Positions 44,050 to 52,041 of a stretch of DNA of 64,000 nucleotides are shown one piece after another; positions within the stretch are counted from its first letter, which is position 1; the number at the start of each line of letters is the position of its first letter. The notes beneath the pieces are model-generated. The model ran no database searches and was not told where the DNA came from. It worked only from the letters and a program-made list of their open reading frames with translations. Origin of the DNA: Burkholderiaceae bacterium (lineage in GTDB: Bacteria > Pseudomonadota > Gammaproteobacteria > Burkholderiales > Burkholderiaceae_C); assembly GCA_023150375.1 (NCBI GenBank), contig JAKLLA010000012.1, positions 1-64,000 on the forward strand, read 5' to 3'. A program made the position numbers and the translations under genes.

Positions 44050-45200
44050 AGATGGAAAGCCTTGTCCGCGTAGTGTTCGTGTTCGATCGGGTGGCACATT
44101 ACCACAGGGAGTTGTTTCGGGCGTTGGAGTGTGAATTGCCCCTCCATGGAATGGAGATCCATCTCTTGTCCGGTGTTCCCGAGCAAGGTGGCAAGGGGCG
44201 GGTCGGGCTTGCAGAAAAGGTCGTCGAGAACGAGCGGAAGTACGAGTTCAGGGAGTTCCACGTAGGAAGCTTTACGTTCCGGAGGCATATTGGCGTTCTC
44301 GAATGGCTGGAGACTAACCGTCCCGAGATCGTGGTGGTTCTGGGTCATGTCGGGAACATTTCACATTGGGGGCTGATCTCGGCGAGACGTCGGCTCGGTT
44401 TCAAGCTTGTCGCCTGGCAATGTGGATACGAATACAACAAGAGTTGGATCAAGGACAGACTGCTTGGCTACTTCATTCCTGGATTCGACTTTCACCTCGC
44501 GTATCACAGCAATGCCAGGAAGTATGCTTTGGAACATGGCTGTCCGGAGCGTCAGGTTGTGGTCGTCCACAATACGATCAACGAAGAGAAGATCGAGTTA
44601 TTGACTCGCGATGAGGCCCGTGCGCGTCTTCGCCGTCGTCATCCTGAAGTCGGGGAATCGAAGATCGTCCTGTTCGTGGGGGCAGTTCTGGCAGAGAAGC
44701 GGGTGGAAGCCCTCGTGGAGGCCATGGACAGGCTCGCCAGGAAGGATGCCGTGCTGATCGTGGTGGGTGACGGGGAGCATCTCGGAACGATACGGAAACT
44801 GGCTGAGTCACGACCTTGGATGATTCTCCCTGGTGCTGTCCTGGATGGCGTCGGAATGTATTTCGATGCGGCAGAGGTCTATGTACTTCCGGGAACGGGC
44901 GGTCTGGGGATCAATGAGGCCATGGCCCACGGTCTGCCGATAGTGTCCGGATTTGCGGATGGAAGTGCAGATGATCTGGTCGTCGATGGCGTGAATGGAT
45001 TCAGACTGCGGGGGGGGACGAGCGAGGAGATTGCTGGATGCATCGAGAAGATTCTCGAGGATCCGTCGCTGGCTGCGCAGATGGGACGGAGGTCGAGAGA
45101 GATGATCCGCGGTGTTTTCTCATTCCGGTCCTTCCTCTCCAGAATCGTCGGCGCGCTGGAGGGACTCAAGGGCGGTAGGCCCGGGCCTCTCGCTCGTTGA
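44046..45200 (+). CDS. Glycosyltransferase family 4
   Basis: The 384-residue enzyme has an N-terminal domain with VFDRVAHYHRELFRALE. A GT-B nucleotide-binding domain follows, with IVLFVGAVLAEKRVEALVEAMDRL and the signature YVLPGTGGLGINEAMAHGLP, where Glu (E in NEAMA) is the conserved family 4 residue. The start ATG overlaps the acyltransferase stop (ATGA), with ATG 44052 as the alternative. A 138-base gap follows before wecB. Confidence 0.87.
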   Translation: MKMESLVRVVFVFDRVAHYHRELFRALECELPLHGMEIHLLSGVPEQGGKGRVGLAEKVVENERKYEFREFHVGSFTFRRHIGVLEWLETNRPEIVVVLGHVGNISHWGLISARRRLGFKLVAWQCGYEYNKSWIKDRLLGYFIPGFDFHLAYHSNARKYALEHGCPERQVVVVHNTINEEKIELLTRDEARARLRRRHPEVGESKIVLFVGAVLAEKRVEALVEAMDRLARKDAVLIVVGDGEHLGTIRKLAESRPWMILPGAVLDGVGMYFDAAEVYVLPGTGGLGINEAMAHGLPIVSGFADGSADDLVVDGVNGFRLRGGTSEEIAGCIEKILEDPSLAAQMGRRSREMIRGVFSFRSFLSRIVGALEGLKGGRPGPLAR

Positions 45201-45338
45201 ACGTCGCGACAGTATGCCGGGGCCTGTTCCCACTATTGCCGTTCGGCAGGCTTGTCGCTCCTGATCGTCGAGTGGTTTGGTCAGCTTTGCCACGGTCTTT
45301 CGATGTCGGATTGATGGTATTTTTCGTCGAGGAATGAT

Positions 45339-46454
45339 ATGAGGAAACCTGTCGTTTGCATCGTTGCCGGTGCGAGGCCGAATTTCATGAAGATCGCGCC
45401 GATCATGAGGGCGATCGACCGCAGCGGCAGGCTGGACCGGGTTCTCGTTCATACCGGACAGCACTACGATCGCGAGATGAACGACGTCTTCTTCGAGGAG
45501 CTCGGAATTCCCCGCCCGGATGTGTATCTCGGCGCAGGTGGAGGTGGCCACGCGGAGCAGACTGCGAGAATAATGGTTGCATTCGAGGCGGAGTGCCGAA
45601 GGCTTTGTCCGGATGTGGTTCTGGTGGTCGGCGATGTGAATTCGACGCTGGCCTGCTCGATCGTGGCGAAGAAGCTTGGAATTCGCGTTGCTCATGTCGA
45701 GGCCGGGCTTCGCAGTGGTGACATGTCGATGCCGGAGGAAGTCAACCGGATCGTGACGGACAGTATCTCGGACTTCTTTTTCGTTACGGAGCCGAGTGGT
45801 CTGTCGAATCTCGTGAAAGAGGGAAAACCGAGGGAATCCATCTTCGAGGTCGGGCACGTGATGGTGGACAACCTGCTGTATCAGGTCGAGAGGCTCTCTC
45901 AGGGCGGCGTCGCTCCCGCCGAGGTACAGGACTTCCTGGCGTCGATGGCTTGTCCGGCAGGGAGGTTCGGGGTTGTGACGTTGCACCGTCCAGCGAATGT
46001 GGATGATCCCGTGGTGCTTCTCCGCATCGTCGAGGCGCTGGGGCGTGTGTCGGCCATGTGTCCGCTTCTCTTTCCGGTTCATCCCCGCACGAGGGCGAAT
46101 TTGGAGAGGTTTGGCGTGGATCTGGGTGGCAGCATCATGCTGACCGGTCCGCTTTCCTATATGAGTTTCTTGCGGGTATGGAAGGACGCTGCCATCGTGC
46201 TGACGGACAGTGGTGGCTTGCAGGAGGAAACCACTGCGCTCGGCGTTCCCTGCCTGACGTTGCGGGACAACACCGAGCGTCCCGTGACGGTGGAGGAGGG
46301 AACGAACATCATCGTCGGAACCGACCCACTGAGGATCGTGGCCTGCGCCGAAGAGATTCTGAGGGGGGGTGTGAAGCGAGGGAGGTGTCCGGATCTGTGG
46401 GATGGTCGTGCCGCTGAGCGAATTGTCGAGGTCCTTTGCCGGCAGTTCCCTTGA
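45339..46454 (+). CDS. wecB: UDP-N-acetylglucosamine 2-epimerase (non-hydrolysing)
   Basis: The 371-residue enzyme interconverts UDP-GlcNAc and UDP-ManNAc. Family motifs are GARPNFMKIAPIMRAI, HTGQHYDREM, VVGDVNSTLACSIVAKKLG, HVEAGLRSGDMSMPEEVNR, HRPANVD, LTDSGGLQEETTALGVPCLTLR and NTERPVTVEEGTN. The presence of a WecG-family transferase right after it (46609) suggests that ManNAc or its uronic acid is part of the polymer. The length is normal. Confidence 0.95.
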   Translation: MRKPVVCIVAGARPNFMKIAPIMRAIDRSGRLDRVLVHTGQHYDREMNDVFFEELGIPRPDVYLGAGGGGHAEQTARIMVAFEAECRRLCPDVVLVVGDVNSTLACSIVAKKLGIRVAHVEAGLRSGDMSMPEEVNRIVTDSISDFFFVTEPSGLSNLVKEGKPRESIFEVGHVMVDNLLYQVERLSQGGVAPAEVQDFLASMACPAGRFGVVTLHRPANVDDPVVLLRIVEALGRVSAMCPLLFPVHPRTRANLERFGVDLGGSIMLTGPLSYMSFLRVWKDAAIVLTDSGGLQEETTALGVPCLTLRDNTERPVTVEEGTNIIVGTDPLRIVACAEEILRGGVKRGRCPDLWDGRAAERIVEVLCRQFP

Positions 46455-46608
46455 GCTGGCTATCGGTCCAGCGTGTCAGCGGTACGGATCGCGTGACCCT
46501 TGTCAGCCGGTGTTCGGCAGGGGGGCGGACAGCAGGTTCGACCGTGCAGGGAAAGCTTGCCGGAGCCTGGCATCGTAGATCCGTTCGGCATGGGGTCGGG
46601 TCGCGTCG

Positions 46609-47418
46609 ATGAGCAAGGTGGAGGTACGGGAGTTGGGTCGGAGGACTGGGCGTGTCCTGGGAGTGTCGGTCGATGTGCTCGATTGGTCGGGTGCAGTCGA
46701 AAGGATCATCGATTGGGGGCACAGGGGTGAATCCCGCTACGTCTCCATCTGCGACGCCCACTCCGTCGTCCTGGCCGGGCGCAATGCGGCGCATGGGCGG
46801 CACATTGCCGCGGCCGACATGGTCACGCCCGATGGCTGGCCGGTGGCCTGGATGCTGCGCCGGACGGTGGATCGCACGCAGCAGCGCATCAACGGCCCTG
46901 ATCTGATGTGGAAGCTGCTCGGGCGTGCAGAGGAGCTCGGTCTGGCGGTGTACTTCTACGGGACGACGCCGCAGACGCTGGAGGCCCTGCGGACTCGGCT
47001 CGAGGCGGCGTTCCCCCGCCTGCGCATCGTGGGCATGCACTCGCCGCCCTTCCGGCCGCTGACGCCCGAAGAGGACGAGGCGGACGTGGCACGCATCAAT
47101 GCCAGTGGCGCGCAGCTGGTGATGACCGGGCTGGGCTGCCCGAAGGAGGATCGCTGGATGTTCGAGCATCGCGGCCGTGTGCAGGCCGTGACCCTGGGCA
47201 TCGGGGCGGGGATCGATTTCTGGGCCGGCACGGTGCGGCGTGCGCCGCCGTGGATGCGCGAGAACGGCCTGGAGTGGCTCTTCCGCCTGGGCTGCGAGCC
47301 GAGGCGGCTCTGGAAGCGCTATCTGGTGCACAACAGCCTGTTCGTCTGGGGGGCCTTGAAGCAGTTGACACGCCATTACGCGCTCGGGCGAAACGGGCGT
47401 GAATCTTCACCCCCTTGA
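46609..47418 (+). CDS. WecG/TagA/CpsF family glycosyltransferase (second copy)
   Basis: The 269-residue GT26-family enzyme shows the same blocks as the copy at 12862-13704: ICDAHSVVLAGRN, ADMVTPDGWPVAWMLRR, QRINGPDLMWKLL, GLGCPKEDRWMFEHRG and GIGAGIDFWAGTVRRAPPWM. It probably transfers ManNAc-type sugar to a lipid-linked acceptor; the nearby wecB supplies the likely donor. Base composition rises in GC here, marking the right edge of the A/T-richer cassette. Confidence 0.9.
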   Translation: MSKVEVRELGRRTGRVLGVSVDVLDWSGAVERIIDWGHRGESRYVSICDAHSVVLAGRNAAHGRHIAAADMVTPDGWPVAWMLRRTVDRTQQRINGPDLMWKLLGRAEELGLAVYFYGTTPQTLEALRTRLEAAFPRLRIVGMHSPPFRPLTPEEDEADVARINASGAQLVMTGLGCPKEDRWMFEHRGRVQAVTLGIGAGIDFWAGTVRRAPPWMRENGLEWLFRLGCEPRRLWKRYLVHNSLFVWGALKQLTRHYALGRNGRESSPP

Positions 47419-47616
47419 TCCGGTGGCGCGGTTCCGGAGTGCGCAATTCTGGCGAGGCGTTTCCGGCGAGCCGTGGCATCGTGGCGACTCGGTTCGACGT
47501 GCACTGCTCGGGTGCACCCGGCATCGGGTCACCGGCACCCGGAGGCCCGGCAGGTCGCCATCAGCCGGAGATCGGTGCGGTTGGGGCCGGTCGACAACGA
47601 TCGGGGGTTTGATTCG

Positions 47617-48747
47617 ATGCAACAGCGGATGTCGGTTTGCCAGGTTCAGCCCTGGCTGGATGCCGCGGAACAGGAAGCGGTGGCGGGGTGCTTCGAGCGC
47701 CAGTGGCTGACCGAGGGGCCGCAGGCAGCCTATCTGCGTGATCAGCTCGGCACGCTGACGCAGGCCGCGCACGTGGCGCTGGCACCCAACGGGACGCTGG
47801 GGCTGTTCCTCGCCCTGCTGGCGCTGGACCTGCCGCGCGGCTCGGAGGTGATCATGCCCAGCTTCACCTTCATGGCCACGGCCAGCGCGGCGGTGTTCGC
47901 CGGGCTGAAGCCGGTGCTGGTGGACGTGGATCCGCATACGTTCAGTGCCACGCCGGAGGCCTTCGAGCGGGCCGTGACGGCGCGCACGTCGGCCTTCATG
48001 CCGGTGCACATCTATGGTCAGGCGGCCTATGCCGAGGACGTGGCCGCGCTGGGTGAGCGGCTGGACATCCCGGTGCTGGAGGATGCCGCGCAGGCCTGCG
48101 GGGTGCGCTACCGGGGCCGGCATGCGGGCACGCTGGGAACGCTGGGGGTGCTGTCGTTCTTCGCGGACAAGTCGGTCACGATGGGCGAGGGCGGCGCGGT
48201 GCTCACCGACGACGCGGCGCTGGGCCGGCGTCTGAAGCTGCTGCGCAACCAGGGGCGCGAGCACAGCGGCACCTTCGTGCACGAGGCGCTGGGGATGAAC
48301 TTCCGCGTCACCGACATGCAGTGCGCGGTGGGCAATGTGCAGCTGGCGCGCCTGGAGCAGGTGCGTGCCGACCGGTTGCGCCGCTACGCGCTGTACGAGG
48401 AGGGGTTGCGTGGGCTGCCGGGCCTCGAGTTCATGGCGGTGGACCCCGATTCGGAGTTCATTCCGTTCCGCTTTCCGCTGCTGAGCCGGCGCATGCCGGA
48501 GCTGCGCCAGGCGCTGGAGGCGGCCGGGGTGCAGACCCGCTCGATGTTCTACCCGCTGCACCTGCAGCCCTGCCTGAAGGGGCTGATCGACCCGGTGTCG
48601 CTGCCGGTGTCGGAGCGCCTGTACGAGCAGGGCATCTGCCTGCCGATCCATCAGGGCGTGACGGACGAGGAAGTGGCGCAGATCGTGGGGCTGATCCGCT
48701 CGACCCTGGTGCCGCGGGTGAACCGGGGTCTGGTGGCGGTGGGCTGA
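47617..48747 (+). CDS. DegT/DnrJ/EryC1/StrS aminotransferase
   Basis: This 376-residue PLP-dependent enzyme adds an amino group to a keto-sugar nucleotide. The PLP lysine is Lys185 in FFADKSVTMGEGG. Other motifs are APNGTLGLFLALLALDL, PSFTFMATASA, VLEDAAQACG and GMNFRVTDMQCAVGNVQL. The frame is open upstream, but the protein starts at ATG 47617 (MQQRMSVCQVQPWL), the usual family start; ATG 47629 is possible. It suggests an aminodeoxy sugar in the polymer. An acyltransferase follows. Confidence 0.92.
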   Translation: MQQRMSVCQVQPWLDAAEQEAVAGCFERQWLTEGPQAAYLRDQLGTLTQAAHVALAPNGTLGLFLALLALDLPRGSEVIMPSFTFMATASAAVFAGLKPVLVDVDPHTFSATPEAFERAVTARTSAFMPVHIYGQAAYAEDVAALGERLDIPVLEDAAQACGVRYRGRHAGTLGTLGVLSFFADKSVTMGEGGAVLTDDAALGRRLKLLRNQGREHSGTFVHEALGMNFRVTDMQCAVGNVQLARLEQVRADRLRRYALYEEGLRGLPGLEFMAVDPDSEFIPFRFPLLSRRMPELRQALEAAGVQTRSMFYPLHLQPCLKGLIDPVSLPVSERLYEQGICLPIHQGVTDEEVAQIVGLIRSTLVPRVNRGLVAVG

Positions 48748-48806
48748 CGAGGCGGGCTGAAGGGGCCGGTGCTGGGCGCAGGCCAGCCGGCCCGGAGGTG
48801 AAGGCT

Positions 48807-49454
48807 GTGCGGGTGTCGCATGCGTTGTGGGATTGGGCGGCCTGGCCGGTTGCTGCGTTGCGCCGGCTGCGCACCGGGTGGGCAGTGCAACGCGCCGGGT
48901 CTGTCCTGCAGGCCGGGGAGGACCTGCACATCGGCCGGGGCAGCCGCCTGTGGGCGCCCCAGCGGCTGCGCATCGGGCAGGGCGTCTACCTGGGCAAGGA
49001 GGTGCACATTGCCTGCAATGCCGAGATCGGCGACTACGTGCTGATCGCGGACCGTGTGGCGCTGGTCGGGCGCAACGATCACGATTTCCGTGCGGTGGGC
49101 ATCCCGATGCGCTTCACGCCCCAGGTCTCGCCCACCATGGCCGAGATGCCGGCGCATGTCGACCCGGCCCGTCACCTGGTCCGGGTGGAAGACGATGTCT
49201 GGCTGGGTTTCGGCTGCGTCGTGCTGTCGGGGGTGACCATCGGACGGGGCGCCGTCGTGGCGGCCGGTGCGGTGGTGGGCCGGGATGTGGCGCCCTACGA
49301 CATCGTGGCGGGCAATCCGGCCCGACCGGTCGGGCGGCGCTTCGACGATGCGCAATGCATCGCCGAGCACGAGCGGCGCATTCGAACAGGCACCTTCCGG
49401 CTTTCGGAGCGCGGCGACGCGCACTGGGTCGTGCAGCCCGGTGCTGCCGGCTGA
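48807..49454 (+). CDS. Left-handed beta-helix acyltransferase (second copy)
   Basis: This 215-residue hexapeptide-repeat protein has blocks parallel to those of 43450-44049: DLHIGRGSRLWAPQRLRIGQ, GVYLGKEVHIACNAEIGDYV, DHDFRAVGIPMRF, VEDDVWLGFGCVVLSG and VAGNPARPVGRRF. It may N-acylate the amino sugar made by the adjacent aminotransferase. GTG 48807 is preferred because GGAGG (48794-48798) lies 8 bases upstream; GTG 48798 would overlap that site. The gene ends 25 bases before a convergent glycosyltransferase gene. Confidence 0.87.
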   Translation: MRVSHALWDWAAWPVAALRRLRTGWAVQRAGSVLQAGEDLHIGRGSRLWAPQRLRIGQGVYLGKEVHIACNAEIGDYVLIADRVALVGRNDHDFRAVGIPMRFTPQVSPTMAEMPAHVDPARHLVRVEDDVWLGFGCVVLSGVTIGRGAVVAAGAVVGRDVAPYDIVAGNPARPVGRRFDDAQCIAEHERRIRTGTFRLSERGDAHWVVQPGAAG

Positions 49455-49479
49455 ACGCCGGCGGGACCTCGCGCCGGAT

Positions 49480-50403
49480 TCAGGGGGTCGACCGGGGGCG
49501 CATCGGCAGCCGCAGGCGCCGCATCGCCCGGGCGACGAAGGTGTTCTGCGCGGCCAGGTAGCGGCGTACCGCGGCGTAGGTGTCCTGATCCAGTGCGGCG
49601 GGAGGGAGGCGCTCGATCGTGTCGGCCGCCAGCGGGCCGACCGGGTCGTACGGCGATCCGCCGTGGCCGCAGTGGACGCCGCTGCCGTCGAAGCCGAGGT
49701 TGCGCACCAGGCTGCGGCGCGGGTACAGCACCAGCCCGCGGCGGTGGAAGAGGCTGAGGTACCAGCGGATGAACCAGGAGTCGGCCTGGCCCTTGCGCTG
49801 CCGCTCCAGGTAGGTGAAGTAGGGCATCGCGCCGTCGGCATCGAAGCGGCGGCGCAGCTGGGGGTCGCGCCGCAGGGCTTCGTACTGCGTCATGTCCGGG
49901 TCGAAGTGCCGCCAGGCGCGCTCCCAGGTGGCCCAGCCCCAGGAGGTGGCCAGCGGGAGAAAGACCGCATCGTGGGTGCCCGCCGGCTCCACCGGATACA
50001 TGTGGCCGGAGATCTGCATCACCTGCGCGTCGTCACGATAGTGGTCCAGCGCATGGTTCATGTAGGCGAGGAAGGTCGGAGCGGTGACCAGATCGTCCTC
50101 GACCACGATGGCGCGACCCATGCGGTGGCACAGCTGCGTCACCCCCGCGATCACGGACGCAGCCAGTCCGCGGTTGGCGGGCGCTTCATGGATGGTCTTG
50201 GCCGGGTGGGGCCACTGGTGCACCAGTCGGCGCACCGCCTCGACGCGATCGAGGTCACTGCGCTGTCGCGAGCCGTCCGAGAAGACGAACAGCGGGCTGT
50301 CGGAGAACTCCGGGTTGCGCGCGAGGGCGTCGAGGCAGCGGCGGGTGTGTTCGGGACGATCGAAGACGAACAGCGCAATGGGAGCGGTCTGGGGTCCGGG
50401 CAT
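49480..50403 (-). CDS. Glycosyltransferase (GT-A fold, GT2-like)
   Basis: The 307-residue protein starts PIALFVFDRPEHTRRCLDAL. It has a DD-type motif in AIVVEDDLVTAPTFLAYMNHAL for metal and nucleotide-sugar binding, followed by SWGWATWERAWRHFDPDM. It resembles the GT-A glycosyltransferases with an N-terminal FNRPxHxxxxL-type start found in exopolysaccharide and O-antigen loci. The ATG at 50403 is chosen because it begins the conserved strand. It is convergent with the acyltransferase. Confidence 0.8.
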   Translation of the reverse strand: MPGPQTAPIALFVFDRPEHTRRCLDALARNPEFSDSPLFVFSDGSRQRSDLDRVEAVRRLVHQWPHPAKTIHEAPANRGLAASVIAGVTQLCHRMGRAIVVEDDLVTAPTFLAYMNHALDHYRDDAQVMQISGHMYPVEPAGTHDAVFLPLATSWGWATWERAWRHFDPDMTQYEALRRDPQLRRRFDADGAMPYFTYLERQRKGQADSWFIRWYLSLFHRRGLVLYPRRSLVRNLGFDGSGVHCGHGGSPYDPVGPLAADTIERLPPAALDQDTYAAVRRYLAAQNTFVARAMRRLRLPMRPRSTP

Positions 50404-50474
50404 CGAGGGGCAGATTCGAGGCGGCCTGTCGTGGCCGCGCGGGAAGTCGGTGTCCGGTCGGCGGACCGGTCGGC

Positions 50475-51539
50475 TCAGGTGAAGGTCGGGTTCGACGTGC
50501 CTTCGGACAGGATGCTCGCATACCACCCGGCTGCGCGCGTGCTCGGCCCGCACTCCACCCGCTGGCCGTCCAGCGCATCGACCAGTTCGGCGATGGACTG
50601 CATCAGCTCGCCCTGGGGCTGCCAGCCCAGGCGGTGGCCGAACTTGTCGAAGTCGATGCAGGCGCGCGGCGCAGCGGGCCGGGTCGCGTCGGGCTGGACC
50701 GTGATGTGGCTGCCCAGCACCAGGCGCACGGCCCGGGCGATGTCCAGGCCGCGCAGGTTGCCGGCGCCGACGTTGAAGATCTGCCGCGACACGCTGGCCA
50801 TCGGGGCGCCCAGGGCTGCGACGATGGCGCGCGCCGCGTCGCGTACCTGCAGCAGGGGCTGCCAGCCCTGACCGTCGTCGGGCAGGGTGATGCAGCGCTG
50901 GTGCAGCGCCTGCTCGGCCATGGCGTTGACGGTGAGGTCGAAGCGGGTGCGCGGGGCCAGGCCGTGGCAGTTGGCCAGGCGCAGCACGGTGGGCGCGAAG
51001 CCGGGACGCGCCAGCGGCAGCACGGCGGCCTCGGCCCGCAGGTTGGCCCGGGCGTAGGGGTCGTGGTCCTGCGTGGCGGCGGTCTCGTCGAGGGGGGCGG
51101 CCTCCGCCGGGCCCGGGTCGTCCGTGGGAGCCGGCGCGGCGTAGACGCTGCAGCAGCTGGCCAGCAGGTAGCGCTGCACGCCCGCGGTGGGGGCCAGCTG
51201 GGCCAGACGCACACGGGCGAGGTGGTTGACGGCCTGGGTCCAGGCCGGGTCGAGGGCGGCGGCGGCCGCATCGCCGATGCCGGCCAGGTCGACGATGGCG
51301 TGCACGCCGTTCAGGTGCTCGCGCTGCAGGCCGCGCACGTCCATGCGCCGCACCGTCAGCGCGGGGTGGTGGGCCACGGCGCTCAGGCCGCGGGCGCCGA
51401 AGATCATGGTGTCGACCGCGACGACCTCGTGGCCGAGCGCGAGCAGTTCGGGCACCAGGGCGCTGCCGAGGTAGCCGGCCGCCCCGGTGACGAGGATGCG
51501 TCGCCGGGGGCCCTGGGCCATCAGGGTCAGGGGATGCAT
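50475..51539 (-). CDS. NAD-dependent epimerase/dehydratase-like protein (extended SDR) with altered catalytic motif
   Basis: The 354-residue protein has an extended-SDR Rossmann start (ILVTGAAGYLGSALVPELL), the ASCCSVYA strand expected at the catalytic Ser/Thr, and DATRPAAPRACIDFDKFGHRLGW near the end. The catalytic YxxxK is YARAN (Tyr162, Asn166), so the lysine that lowers the tyrosine pKa is replaced. It may be a non-catalytic or altered-chemistry member, or work as a binding protein for a nucleotide sugar. The ATG at 51539 follows AAGGA. It is probably cotranscribed with the glycosyltransferase 71 bases downstream. Confidence 0.8.
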   Translation of the reverse strand: MHPLTLMAQGPRRRILVTGAAGYLGSALVPELLALGHEVVAVDTMIFGARGLSAVAHHPALTVRRMDVRGLQREHLNGVHAIVDLAGIGDAAAAALDPAWTQAVNHLARVRLAQLAPTAGVQRYLLASCCSVYAAPAPTDDPGPAEAAPLDETAATQDHDPYARANLRAEAAVLPLARPGFAPTVLRLANCHGLAPRTRFDLTVNAMAEQALHQRCITLPDDGQGWQPLLQVRDAARAIVAALGAPMASVSRQIFNVGAGNLRGLDIARAVRLVLGSHITVQPDATRPAAPRACIDFDKFGHRLGWQPQGELMQSIAELVDALDGQRVECGPSTRAAGWYASILSEGTSNPTFT

Positions 51540-51697
51540 GGTCGTTCCTTGCTTGCAGGCTGGATCTGAAAAAGTGGCATGTTCGCCACGCAACGGACTT
51601 TGCCTGCTCGCAACCGGCCTGACCTCCCCTCGAGCGGGTGCCGGTCGGGGTGGGCGTGAACTGCTCCCGGTGCTTTTTCCGGGACGGCGCGGCGGGT

Positions 51698-52024
51698 TCA
51701 GTCCGCCAGTTCCATGTCGCAATCGCAGCCGGCGCCGGCGGCGATCCAGCGTCCGGCGCGGCGCTGCAGCCAGCCGCCCAGCGGGCGCAGCCAGCGGGGC
51801 AGCCGGTCGCGCCGGCCGGCGAGCACGCCGCAGCGGTACTGGCCGTTGCCGTGCGGCCCGTCTTCCCAGACGAGGGCGCGGCAGGCCCCCCGCCGGCGCA
51901 GGCTGATCAGCCGGCCGATCGGGCAGGGTTCGGCCAGGCAGCACAGGCCGCAGCCGTTGCAGGCTGCGCCCCAGGGGGGTTTGGGCGGTGCGGCGGGGTG
52001 GATGGCGATGTGGCGCTCGCCCAT
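51698..52024 (-). CDS. Cysteine-rich protein (YkgJ-like metal-cluster domain)
   Basis: The 108-residue protein has a dense cysteine group: ACNGCGLCCLAEPCPIG (Cys22, 25, 28, 29, 34), then Cys48, Cys65 and a terminal CDC (100, 102). This resembles the YkgJ zinc/iron-chelating family. It follows the subtilase by 17 bases on the same strand and may be cotranscribed with it. Function is unknown; metal binding is inferred from the cysteines. Confidence 0.7.
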   Translation of the reverse strand: MGERHIAIHPAAPPKPPWGAACNGCGLCCLAEPCPIGRLISLRRRGACRALVWEDGPHGNGQYRCGVLAGRRDRLPRWLRPLGGWLQRRAGRWIAAGAGCDCDMELAD

Positions 52025-52041
52025 GGCCCGGGCGCCTGGCC

